Of a stretch of DNA of 16,373 nucleotides, positions 1 through 8,100 are shown piece by piece. The position numbers were made by a program, and so were the translations under genes. The DNA comes from Candidatus Fermentibacterota bacterium. Its GTDB lineage: Bacteria; Fermentibacterota; Fermentibacteria; Fermentibacterales; JCC-6. The stretch spans positions 1 through 16,373 of the forward strand of contig JAUWJE010000009.1 in NCBI GenBank assembly GCA_030607835.1, written 5' to 3'. The notes under the pieces are model-generated. The model worked only from the letters and a program-made list of their open reading frames with translations, did no database searches and had not been told where the DNA came from. The stretch's first letter is position 1. Each line of letters starts with the position of its first letter.

Positions 1-408
1 ATGACCCGGTGTATGAATGATTTCAAGTTCCATTTCTCCGACTGACAGAATCTCACCCCCTTTGAGCAGGCGAGTTGGTTCGGGAGAATCCTCGAATTCC
101 ATTCCCCACATGTCGGCATGCTCACGCGCTCCCTGAAGAAAATGTAAATCGGCAACATGCAGAAGAAGATCTGCGTCATTCTCCCGCATCAGATAAGCAT
201 TCCCTCCGACATGATCGAAATGCCCGTGAGTATTGACGACAACAGCAGGAGTCAGCTTAAAGTATTCGAGCCTTTCGAGTATCCTCTCTCCATGCCCGCC
301 CGGATCGATTACAGCAGCTGTACCGGATACAGGGCAGCCGATGATGTAGCAGTTGACATCAATCGGTCCTGTCAGAATCCTGTCGATGATCATTTGAGGA
401 CGTTTCAT
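1..408 (-). CDS. Metallo-beta-lactamase-fold hydrolase (glyoxalase II-like), N-terminal part, cut by left edge
   Basis: The visible 136 residues begin MKRPQMIIDRILTGPIDVNCY, the usual opening beta strands of glyoxalase II-like MBL proteins. The metal-binding signature reads THGHFDH, giving His61, His63, Asp65 and His66. The last visible residues, TPGH, contain the third metal-site histidine (His136). This establishes a di-metal MBL hydrolase of the small stand-alone type; the substrate (a thioester such as S-lactoylglutathione, or another ester) cannot be told from half a protein. No signal peptide is visible, so it is probably cytoplasmic. The ATG at 408-406 overlaps the stop of the upstream secreted-protein gene in an ATGA, and no strong Shine-Dalgarno is seen, so translation is probably coupled. 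The rest, including any further metal ligands, lies left of position 1. Confidence 0.9.
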   Translation of the reverse strand, partial: MKRPQMIIDRILTGPIDVNCYIIGCPVSGTAAVIDPGGHGERILERLEYFKLTPAVVVNTHGHFDHVGGNAYLMRENDADLLLHVADLHFLQGAREHADMWGMEFEDSPEPTRLLKGGEILSVGEMELEIIHTPGH

Positions 409-995
409 TCATGCGGCCTGTGAATACTGATGCTTTTAATTACGGGATCCAGATTTATCATTCCGGAATTTCTTGAGCTGAACCAACCGTCTCCCTGAAC
501 TGATTCCCATGCCTCTATTTTTTCCTGAGCATCAAGAGCGCCGGCATCGAAAACAGCACTGATGCCGCTTCCCAGCAGAGTATTGGAAAAATCAGCACGA
601 CCCTCGTAATCCCATGCGAACCCGAGAAGGTTGAATTCACCTAAGATCAGGTTAACATCGGTAATGGACATTCCTACGTGAATACCCTCGAATGTCTCAA
701 AGATTTCACCTGTTACAGTAATTTCTTCAATTGAATTCATGTCTGAATTATCCCATACGATCTTAAGTTCCTTTGCCGTTCCGGGAAGAATCAGTGTTCC
801 CGCAGTCATGTACCCTTCTCCGAGGTGAATAACCGTATCCACCAGGATCTCCTCACTAACAATATCACTCAATTCCTCTCTTGAGATGCCAAGTGGAATA
901 ACACCTACACTCTCGGACGGCACGATCAGAAAGGCAGGATTACCTGCAATCGATAAGCCTGCAAGCAGGATCATTGTCAAACCAGGATACTTCAT
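405..995 (-). CDS. Secreted or periplasmic protein of unknown function, 196 aa
   Basis: Residues 1 to about 21 form a signal peptide: Lys2, a hydrophobic core around residues 6-17, then small residues near 18-21. There is no clear lipobox cysteine. The mature part seems to contain two related beta-alpha units. One starts at about residue 29 (VGVIPLGISREELSDI) and one at about 103 (EGIHVGMSITDVNLILG). Each has a hydrophobic strand, Gly-Ile/Met-Ser and a short acidic helix. A GFAWDYEG stretch follows the second. From memory this resembles uncharacterised secreted proteins common in Bacteroidota, where a similar GxSxxxLxxLNGxPF...GFGWDYGG pattern occurs; a profile search would be needed to confirm. 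The ATG at 995-993 has a good Shine-Dalgarno (AAAGGGG at 1010-1004, 8-nt spacer). It is the first gene of a short unit with the MBL hydrolase. No catalytic residues can be named. Confidence 0.75.
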   Translation of the reverse strand: MKYPGLTMILLAGLSIAGNPAFLIVPSESVGVIPLGISREELSDIVSEEILVDTVIHLGEGYMTAGTLILPGTAKELKIVWDNSDMNSIEEITVTGEIFETFEGIHVGMSITDVNLILGEFNLLGFAWDYEGRADFSNTLLGSGISAVFDAGALDAQEKIEAWESVQGDGWFSSRNSGMINLDPVIKSISIHRPHE

Positions 996-1053
996 GCTCA
1001 GATCCCCTTTCAGAACAACAGTTCAAGATAAGATAAATCCGTATAGGGTACTA

Positions 1054-1080
1054 AATATACTTGGATTCTTTGCACTGCAA
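1054..1080 (-). promoter_or_regulatory. Possible promoter for the secreted-protein/MBL pair
   Basis: Read on the minus strand, TTGCAG (1080-1075) and TATATT (1059-1054) match sigma-70 -35 and -10 elements reasonably, but the spacer is only 15 bp. A shift of the -10 to TATTTA gives 17 bp but a poorer hexamer. It lies about 60 bp upstream of the ATG at 995 on the correct side of the divergent region. This is a weak prediction by eye. Confidence 0.3.
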
Positions 1081-1093
1081 CCCTCTTACATTC

Positions 1094-1123
1094 AGGTAAT
1101 TTTAGGAAATTATAGGAAATTCA
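1094..1123. repeat. Three 10-bp direct repeats in the divergent control region
   Basis: Three consecutive decamers, AGGTAATTTT (1094-1103), AGGAAATTAT (1104-1113) and AGGAAATTCA (1114-1123), share AGG(A/T)AATT at a period of exactly 10 bp. This puts the sites on one face of the helix. They lie about 20 bp upstream of the predicted plus-strand -35 and upstream of the possible minus-strand promoter, a sensible place for a regulator site. No regulator is identified. They could also be a chance AT-rich run. Confidence 0.5.
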
Positions 1124-1140
1124 TATTAAATTGTTTATCT

Positions 1141-1168
1141 TTGAGCGTTCAGCCTTCCGGGCTATAGT
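1141..1168 (+). promoter_or_regulatory. Likely sigma-70-type promoter for the DUF5916 gene
   Basis: TTGAGC (1141-1146) and TATAGT (1163-1168) match the -35 and -10 consensus at four and five of six positions, with a 16-bp spacer. Transcription would start near 1175 and leave a leader of about 20 nt that carries the Shine-Dalgarno GAAGGGA (1180-1186) 7 nt before the ATG at 1194. It was found by eye and depends on the organism using a standard housekeeping sigma factor. Confidence 0.5.
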
Positions 1169-1193
1169 GAAGTGAATCTGAAGGGATGGGTGC

Positions 1194-3395
1194 ATGACCG
1201 GATATATATTTCTTATCATTATGCTTTTCATAACAGGTGCCGGTTATTCCCAGATAACAGTGCAGGCTGCACGAGTTGATGAAGCGCCTGAAATTGACGG
1301 CATACCGGATGAAGATATCTGGAAACTCGCAATTCCGGTGAATGAAGATTTCATTCAGCATAGACCGGACTGCGGAGAACCCATGTCTGAGCATACTGAA
1401 ATCAGGCTGCTGTACGACGACAGGGCACTCTATGTCGCAATCACCATGCAAGACAGCCATCCGGATGAATTCACAAGAAGTGTTACTCCCAGGGATTATG
1501 ATTCCTCAAGTGAATGGATCGGTGTCTGGCTGGATACGTTTAACGACGATAACAATGCCTACTTCTTCTTTACGAATATCGAGAATGTCCAGCAGGACGG
1601 AAGATTATGCGAAGTGGGCGGTTGGGATCAAAACTGGGATGCTGTATGGGAAAGCGCCACCGCTTCATCCGATTCGGGCTGGACCGCGGAGTATGCAATT
1701 CCCTTCGCAGTCCTGCGCTACTCTGATGCTACTGAACAGGTCTGGGGTGTTAACTTCAAAAGGACTATGACACGCACTAATGAAAGCGCTTTCCTTTTCA
1801 GGATGGGTGATAACGGTTGGATATATATCAGGGATTTCGGAGAACTTCATGGACTGAACAACCTTCCTGACAATCGACGGATTGAGCTCAGGCCGTATGG
1901 AGCTGGAAGGATTCAGTACAAGCCTGATTCTGAAGAACAGTGGAATCCATGGGGAAATGCAGGTCTGGACTGCAGAATTGGAATTTCAACCAATGCTTCT
2001 CTTGACCTTACTATTAATCCTGATTTCGGACAGATAGAAGCTGATCCTGATGAAGTGAATCTGTCACACTGGGAATCTTTTCTTCGGGAAAAAAGACCAT
2101 TTTTCCTTGAAGGAGCTGATCTGTTCGATCTGCCTTTCAATCTTTTCTATTCCAGACGGATAGGCGCGGTTGCGCCCAATGGTGAAATCATACCAATTCT
2201 TGGCGGCGCCAAACTGACAGGAGCTTCCGGTGGGTTCAGATTCGGACTTCTTGAAGCATACACAGGCAGGATTTCTGAAGAAGGAGAAATGTTAAGACCA
2301 GCTACGAATTATTCGGTAGGACGGGTGCTCAGGGAGTTGGGCAACGGCTCATTCATCGGTGCGAGCATGACCAGTACCGATATCCTTCAGCAGGAGAATC
2401 AGGATTACTCGTACGGACGTTCCGGTGCTCTCGACGCTCAGATCAGAATAAATGGTACGCATACGCTCAGCGGAGCAATTGCGGGAATCTGGAATTCCTA
2501 TGCAGGCGAATGGTCGGACAATCTTGCATACAGGGGAGCTTACAGTTTCAAGAATGAAAGACTGAACTGTTCAACCGGATTTTCTTACAGAGAAGATAAT
2601 TTTAACGCGAATATGATCGGATACACCACATCTACTGGAGACGTGAATTCATGGGCGAATATGGGGCTGTTCCCCCCCTTCTCCGGCAATCCAACACTGC
2701 AGGATGCATGGGCGAGTATTTACGGTCACTACGATCAGACACCAGGTGGAGAAATAACGTCCAGGGGTATCTATCTTAATTCAGGTGTCTCATTTCGCAA
2801 CAGGTACCATATCAATGGCAATATCGGCTACACGGGTGCACGGTTCGCCAGATACGAGGGACCCGATGGCGCAGCATACGATCACGGTATGTCATGGGGA
2901 TTCAGCGGTTCAACGGATTCGAGGGAAGTATTCCATTTCTACCTTTGGGGAAACGGTAGCGCTTACCGTAATGGCACAAGCAGATCATTCGGAACATGGC
3001 TTAATCTGAAACCTGCTCCTCATGTTTCAATGGACGCAGGTATCGACTGGAGTGCAACTTCTGATGCATTAAGATACAACTGGAACAGTGACTCATGGGA
3101 CACAAGGGATACTGACTGGAAATCACTTGAGTTAAGCTGCAGCTATATGTTCAACACGGATCTGAGTCTGTCAGTGGTATCCCAGATCTCAAGGTTCGAA
3201 TCAGATTACGGGCTTTCTGAGGCTTCGGAGAGAAATGATCACTGGATGAACATTCTCCTCAGCTGGCAATTCAAACCAGGCAGTATGTTCTACTTCATGG
3301 CCGGTGAAAATGCGGATCCTGACGAGATTACCGGGGAATACGGAGAACCTGATTTTACTGTTTTCAGTAAACTGACCTGGTTCCTGCCCATCTGA
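1194..3395 (+). CDS. Exported CBM9-like / DUF5916 outer-membrane beta-barrel protein, 733 aa
   Basis: Residues 1-19 are a signal peptide, probably cut before Gln20 (GAGYS/Q). Residues about 27-205 match the CBM9-like carbohydrate-binding fold that opens DUF5916 proteins: VDEAPEIDGIPDEDIW, LLYDDRALYVAI, AYFFFTN, VQQDG, WDAVWES, GWTAEYAIPF and WGVNFKR. The linker to the second domain is the family hallmark: NPDFGQIEADPDEVNLS at 275-291, EKRPFFLEGADLF at 299-311 and YSRRIG at 319-324. The rest, to about 733, is rich in alternating polar/aromatic strands, as in a large outer-membrane barrel. The length is normal for the family and nothing looks broken. The biochemical role is not established; binding or uptake of a glycan or other polymer is only suggested by the CBM9-like domain. 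It stands alone on the plus strand with its own promoter, convergent to the downstream operon. The ATG at 1194 has a good Shine-Dalgarno (GAAGGGA). Confidence 0.93.
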   Translation: MTGYIFLIIMLFITGAGYSQITVQAARVDEAPEIDGIPDEDIWKLAIPVNEDFIQHRPDCGEPMSEHTEIRLLYDDRALYVAITMQDSHPDEFTRSVTPRDYDSSSEWIGVWLDTFNDDNNAYFFFTNIENVQQDGRLCEVGGWDQNWDAVWESATASSDSGWTAEYAIPFAVLRYSDATEQVWGVNFKRTMTRTNESAFLFRMGDNGWIYIRDFGELHGLNNLPDNRRIELRPYGAGRIQYKPDSEEQWNPWGNAGLDCRIGISTNASLDLTINPDFGQIEADPDEVNLSHWESFLREKRPFFLEGADLFDLPFNLFYSRRIGAVAPNGEIIPILGGAKLTGASGGFRFGLLEAYTGRISEEGEMLRPATNYSVGRVLRELGNGSFIGASMTSTDILQQENQDYSYGRSGALDAQIRINGTHTLSGAIAGIWNSYAGEWSDNLAYRGAYSFKNERLNCSTGFSYREDNFNANMIGYTTSTGDVNSWANMGLFPPFSGNPTLQDAWASIYGHYDQTPGGEITSRGIYLNSGVSFRNRYHINGNIGYTGARFARYEGPDGAAYDHGMSWGFSGSTDSREVFHFYLWGNGSAYRNGTSRSFGTWLNLKPAPHVSMDAGIDWSATSDALRYNWNSDSWDTRDTDWKSLELSCSYMFNTDLSLSVVSQISRFESDYGLSEASERNDHWMNILLSWQFKPGSMFYFMAGENADPDEITGEYGEPDFTVFSKLTWFLPI

Positions 3396-3506
3396 GATGT
3401 CAATCAGTAAATCAGGATCAGGATCAGGAAGGTTTAAGAATAACTTATATTATTATAAATAATAGAGTATATACCGACAGTTAGTTGACGAAACAGACTA
3501 TGTCCC
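3396..3506. other. Convergent intergenic gap, no clear intrinsic terminator
   Basis: This 111-bp stretch separates the stops of the DUF5916 gene and the ABC ATPase gene, so both transcripts must end here or read through. I see a triple ATCAGG tandem (3411-3428) and an AT-only inverted repeat, TATTATT-ATA-AATAATA (3448-3464). The latter has a 7-bp stem that would be weak as a bidirectional terminator. There is no GC-rich hairpin followed by a U-run. Termination may be Rho-dependent. Confidence 0.5.
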
Positions 3507-4241
3507 TTAAAAGAAGTCGCCTACATTGGCAGGACCCGTTCCGGTTATTTCGAAGAAGATGTCCTGCAGATCTTTTTCCAGGATCTCATCCGTCATGAAT
3601 GTTTCAATCAGTCTGCCCTCGTGAATGATACCCAGTCTGTCGCATAACACCTTAGCAACCGGAAGGGTATGAGTAGACACCAGCACCGCTGCTCCGGAAG
3701 CAGCAGCCGCGCGACTCATTCTGTTGAATGTTTCAGCAGTAGCAGGATCCAGCCCAACATGCGGTTCATCAATCACATACAATCCGGGGCGGGATATGAA
3801 GGCTGAGGAAAGCACTACTCTCTGTGTCATCCCGTGAGAATAACTCTCGGCTCTGCTGTCCAACCACTCCCCCATATCGAAGAGCTTCTCATGAAACTCG
3901 ATTCTCTCCTCAAGTTCATCCGGTGGAATGTTCCTCATTCTTCCAATGAATCGCAGGAATTCCCTGCCTGACAATTTCGAGTACATTGTGGGCTCATCGG
4001 GCACAAAGGAGATCCGTGCCTGTACACCATCGGGATCAACAGACGCATCAACTGAATCAACAATAATTCTTCCGCTATCCGGAACTACAAGCCCGGAAAT
4101 CATTTTAAGGGTTGTGGTCTTCCCCGCGCCGTTAGGACCAAGAAGACCGAATACTTCCCCTGCTGGGATTTGCAGAGACAGATCACAGACCGCAGTTGTT
4201 TTACCGAAGGTCTTTGAAAGAGCTTCCAGCTGAAGAATCAA
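3507..4241 (-). CDS. ABC transporter ATP-binding protein (ABC-2/multidrug type), 244 aa
   Basis: This is a single nucleotide-binding domain. The Walker A is GPNGAGKT (35-42), the signature YSHGMTQR (134-141), the Walker B LYVIDEP (154-160, with Asp158 and catalytic Glu159), the D-loop GLDP, and the switch His is in STHT (His191). At the Q-loop the residue is Asp (FVPDEPTMY, 79-87), a variant I associate with the ABC-2 export group, as is the YSxGMxQR signature. A short C-terminal tail (about 215-244) ends the protein. It should energise an exporter, but no permease is encoded in the window and it is the last gene of the operon, so the partner must be elsewhere. The start is TTG at 4241-4239, overlapping the ftsY stop in TTGA. 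GAAGAAGG (4255-4248) with a 6-nt spacer supports it, and no other start gives a complete Walker A. Confidence 0.92.
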   Translation of the reverse strand: MILQLEALSKTFGKTTAVCDLSLQIPAGEVFGLLGPNGAGKTTTLKMISGLVVPDSGRIIVDSVDASVDPDGVQARISFVPDEPTMYSKLSGREFLRFIGRMRNIPPDELEERIEFHEKLFDMGEWLDSRAESYSHGMTQRVVLSSAFISRPGLYVIDEPHVGLDPATAETFNRMSRAAAASGAAVLVSTHTLPVAKVLCDRLGIIHEGRLIETFMTDEILEKDLQDIFFEITGTGPANVGDFF

Positions 4242-5137
4242 GATTTACCTTCTTCGATATCCAACAGGGCGTTGATATATGAATCCAGTTCGAATTCAAG
4301 AAGATCATCACTGCTCTCCCCTACTCCGATATACTCAATGGGAATATCCATCTGACTGGCCATAGCCAGCACGGAACCTCCTTTTGCCGTTCCGTGGAGT
4401 TTTGTAACTACGAGCCCGGTTATCGGAATTGCTTCAAGAAACTGCTCAGCCTGGGCTTTTGCGTTCTGTCCTACAGTACCGTCAAGAACCAGAAGTACTT
4501 CGTGGGGAGCTGATTCCATCGCTTTACCACAGACTCTGTGAACCTTGGAGAGTTCGGCCAGTAATCCCTTCTTATTCGGAAGTCTTCCAGCTGTATCTAT
4601 TATCACAGTGTCGTAATCTCTGCTCAAACCACGTTTCACGGCATCATATGCCAGCGCGCCAGGATCAGATCCGGGTAATTGAGTAATAATCGCGGGTCCC
4701 AGTTTCTCAGCCCATATTTCGAGCTGCTCGGCTGCGGCGGCTCTGAATGTATCAGCGCATGCCAGAAGAACTTTGCTTTTCTCCTTCTGGAACATAGCTG
4801 CCAGGCGGGCTATTGTGGTTGTCTTTCCGGCACCATTTACTCCAACCACAATAATAACCCTTGGCCGCGCGCTGATTATCCGGGAGGCTGATCGAACGGG
4901 CACACTTTCTCGTAGAATCCCGGCAAGAGCTTCTTTCCAGCCCTGCCCGGACTTCCTGATCCTTCCGGGAAGCTCGAGCATTATCTTCTCAGTCAGCTCC
5001 CATCCGAGATCACTTCCGAGGAGAATCTCTTCAGCCTCCTCAAGAACACCCTCATCAATACTTCCCGAGCTGAAAAGCTGGCTGAGTCTGCCCGTAAGCG
5101 CTTCTCTGCTGCGTCTGAGTTTATTCGAAAGATTCAA
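4238..5137 (-). CDS. ftsY: Signal recognition particle receptor GTPase FtsY, 299 aa
   Basis: FtsY docks ribosome-SRP complexes at the inner membrane for co-translational insertion. The N domain is a helical bundle (about 1-80, with the family-type VLEEAEEILLGSDLG) and the G domain follows. G1 is GVNGAGKTT (99-107), G2 DTFRAAA (129-135), G3 DTAGR (181-185) and the closing loop GVGESSDDLLEF (271-282). TAKGG (250-254) after the G4 distinguishes FtsY from Ffh, which has DARGG-type residues. The long acidic A domain of E. coli FtsY is absent, as in many bacteria. The G4 motif is TKLH (245-248): codon CAC at 4396-4394 replaces the Asp that normally reads guanine. The start is TTG at 5137-5135, 14 nt after the smc stop, with GAGGAG (5153-5148) and a rather long 10-nt spacer; no nearby ATG or GTG exists in frame. 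The smc-ftsY order is also found in Bacillus. Confidence 0.96.
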   Translation of the reverse strand: MNLSNKLRRSREALTGRLSQLFSSGSIDEGVLEEAEEILLGSDLGWELTEKIMLELPGRIRKSGQGWKEALAGILRESVPVRSASRIISARPRVIIVVGVNGAGKTTTIARLAAMFQKEKSKVLLACADTFRAAAAEQLEIWAEKLGPAIITQLPGSDPGALAYDAVKRGLSRDYDTVIIDTAGRLPNKKGLLAELSKVHRVCGKAMESAPHEVLLVLDGTVGQNAKAQAEQFLEAIPITGLVVTKLHGTAKGGSVLAMASQMDIPIEYIGVGESSDDLLEFELDSYINALLDIEEGKS

Positions 5138-5151
5138 ATTCGCAGAGCTCC

Positions 5152-8100
5152 TCAGCTATCACTCAGTTGTTCAGCGGTTTCAAGACTGACAGATGTCATG
5201 GATGAGACTCCCTGTTCAACCATCGTAATTCCAAACAGGCGGTCAGCGGCTTCCATCGTGCGCTTGTTGTGTGTTATCACCACGAACTGAGTTCTGTCGA
5301 CAAATCCTTTGAGTAGTTTTACGTAATTATCAACGTTTGAATCATCAAGCGGTGCGTCCAGCTCATCCAGCACACAGAAAGGAGACGGTTTTACAAGATA
5401 GAGCGCGAACAGAAGCGCAGCAGCTGTCATAGCTCTCTCGCCACTCGAAAGAGCTGTGATATTCTCAAGTTTCTTTCCGGGTGGCCTGGCTACTATCTGT
5501 ATGCCGCCCTCAAGAGGGTCTTCTGAATCAAGTGCTGTGATATCAGCTTCTCCCCCGCCGAAAAGGCTGGTAAACACATCCTTGAAGTGCTTCCTCACTT
5601 CAATGAAAGTCTCATCAAACTTCCTGGCGGCAGTCTGATTGATTTCTCTGATAGCATCCAGAAGGGATTCTCTGGCTTTGTTGAGATCGTCCCTCTGATC
5701 CTTCAGGAAAGTGATTCTTTTACTTGCTTCCTCGTATTCCGGAACCGCAAGCATGTTTACCGGACCAAGATTCTCTCTGTAACCGATCTGTTTGGTCAGT
5801 TCCTTTTCGAGATTCTCATCGGAGTAGTCCCAGAACCTGCTGCTCTCCTCAGGAAGTTCCGGCTCTTTCTCCTTCAGTTCATCAACACGTCTTCTTACCG
5901 TTTCCAATTCACCTGAAATAGTGGCTCTTTCTTCTCTGGCGGAAGACAGTTCCTCTCTGTGTTCCGAAAGCTCATCTTCAACCTCTCTGGTTTTCTCAAG
6001 CCACTGCGCTCTACTGTTGCTGGCCAATGTTCGGTTTTTCTCGGCTTCCTCTCTCTGTCCGGAGAGATCTTTCCTCTGCTTCTCCAGCTGCTTATTGGAT
6101 TCAACAATTTTGAGCTTTCCATCAAGCAGAGCACCGGCTTTTTCTTTAAGGGTCTGGCTTCCTGCCCTTGATTCCGAAGCATCAGAAAGATTTCTTGCCC
6201 GATCGAGTCCGATCTGCTTCAGCGATGTCTCAAGTGAAGACAGTTCGATCAGAGCAGCATTTTCCACTCGAACGGCTCTGTTGAGATCTACGGTTTGATT
6301 GTCTCGATCAGCCTCAATCTTCTCAAGAATGCCAGCCTGTTTATTAAGGAAAGCACTGCATTCATCAATTCTTTTTGATGGCTCCTCCGATTTCTTATCG
6401 GACGCAACCTTCCTGATATCGGGAAGATCTGCTTCGAGACTCTCCTTTTCGGCTGTAAGTTCACTGATCCTGCTTTCCAGACCGTTAACTGTTGCCTGCA
6501 GTGAAGCTTCATCCTTTTCGCTGGTGTTGATTGAATTTTGAATTTCTTCAAGAGAGGATAACACCTTTATCTCAGTTTCTCTCAGGCGACTTTCCTGATT
6601 CCGATCGGTGTCAAGCTTCTTTCTCAAAACCAGAAGCATTTCATCAGCTTGCCCGGCGAGAGCTTCACGTTCAATTGCTCCTCCACCTGATTCGGGAATC
6701 CCGAGTCTCACAAGACCGTCTTTCCTGAACAGATCACCGTCTCTGGTGACAATATCCAGATCAACATCGCTGAAGAACCATTCCGTCGCGGTTTTTCTAT
6801 CGGGAGCAACAATGCATCCTGAAAGGAGAGTTTTAAAGCTATCCGCGGAATTCTCCTCAAGACAATCCGGAAGCCATATCGATTTTTCCGGAATCACTGG
6901 TCTGGATACTTCATTGACATTCAGGAAATATCTCTTCCCGCCTGAACCCTCAGGGAGAATCCCGCTGTCGCAGATAATCGAATCCTGAAACGAATCAAGC
7001 CATGCGCCGACAGCTATTCCCATTCCAGGTCGAACGGACATGCCTTTTGATAAGAGGGAATCCTGGGAATCCGCCGAGGAATCAGCCTCTCTGAGGTTTT
7101 CAATCTTTGCTTTTAGAAGACCTGCTTCCATTTCACCGGATCGGATACGATCTGTTATTCCGGCAATCTTCCCCGTGATCTCTCTCTGAGATTCCTTTTC
7201 CTTTTCAAGGCTGGCTTTCAACTCAACTTTTGCGGTAGTGACTCCGGAAAGTTCTTTCATTGATTCAGCAAGGCTATCGTTGATCCTCCGAATTGCTTTC
7301 TCAAGCTCTTCTTTTCTTTCGAGAGTATGCTCTAATTCCTGCTTTGCTCTTTCGATTCTTCTTAGACGATCCGTATATTCTTCCTGGAGAGAACGCAGGG
7401 TGTCAGACCTGTTCCTGTACTCTGATTTAAGTTTTTCCAGTTCAGCTGATAATATTTTGTACTCGGTCTCCTTCAGTGAGGTCTCCGATGCAGCTTTCTC
7501 CGCAATGCTTCGTGCAGATTCAATCCGGCTCTCAAGGGAGGTCTGCTCACAAAGTAGAATCTCAGCCTTTTTCTCAAGATTCTCAGCTCTCTCTGATTCC
7601 AGCGCTGATTCCTTTTCTGCAATCTCTGCCTGCTCTACGGTGTTTTTCCGTCTCTCCTCGGCAACTGCGAGCTGTTCCCTGACTTTCCCGAGTTCCGAAT
7701 CAAGCCTGGAGCATTGCTGATGCTCTCTGTCAAGTTGAGACTGAACCTTCTCAAGAGCAGTTCTGGCCTGGCTCAGTCTGGCTGCAGCAGCCGCGACTGA
7801 GGCAGAATATTTCTGTTCATTTCCCAGTCTTTCCTTGATACGCTTCTCCAGTTGTCTCAACCTGTTCTGCGATACTTCAAGGCTGCGATACTCCATGAGA
7901 CCCTGAATCTCAGTTACTCGTTTTTCAGATCTCTCCCACCGTCTGAAATCGGCCACCTGTTTTTTAAGTAGTCGTACATTCCTGTCAACCTCGGAGATAA
8001 TGTCATCCAGTCTCTCCAGATCGGCACCGGCACCGTTAAGCTTCAGTTCCGCTCTGTGACGCTGTATTTTGTATTTGACAATTCCTGCGGCTTCATCAAA

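Noticed and set aside
1342..1770. Second plus-strand frame of 142 codons inside the DUF5916 gene
   Set aside because: It is out of frame with a strongly conserved domain, and its Pro/Ser/Arg-rich product has no family features.
3448..3464. AT-only inverted repeat as a bidirectional terminator
   Set aside because: The 7-bp A/T stem is too weak, with no GC core, to call a terminator.
7238..7720. Long plus-strand open frame of 160 codons, and many similar ones, antisense to smc
   Set aside because: Its serine/leucine/phenylalanine-rich content mirrors the reverse complement of Glu/Lys/Arg-rich coiled-coil codons, and it has no family resemblance or ribosome site.
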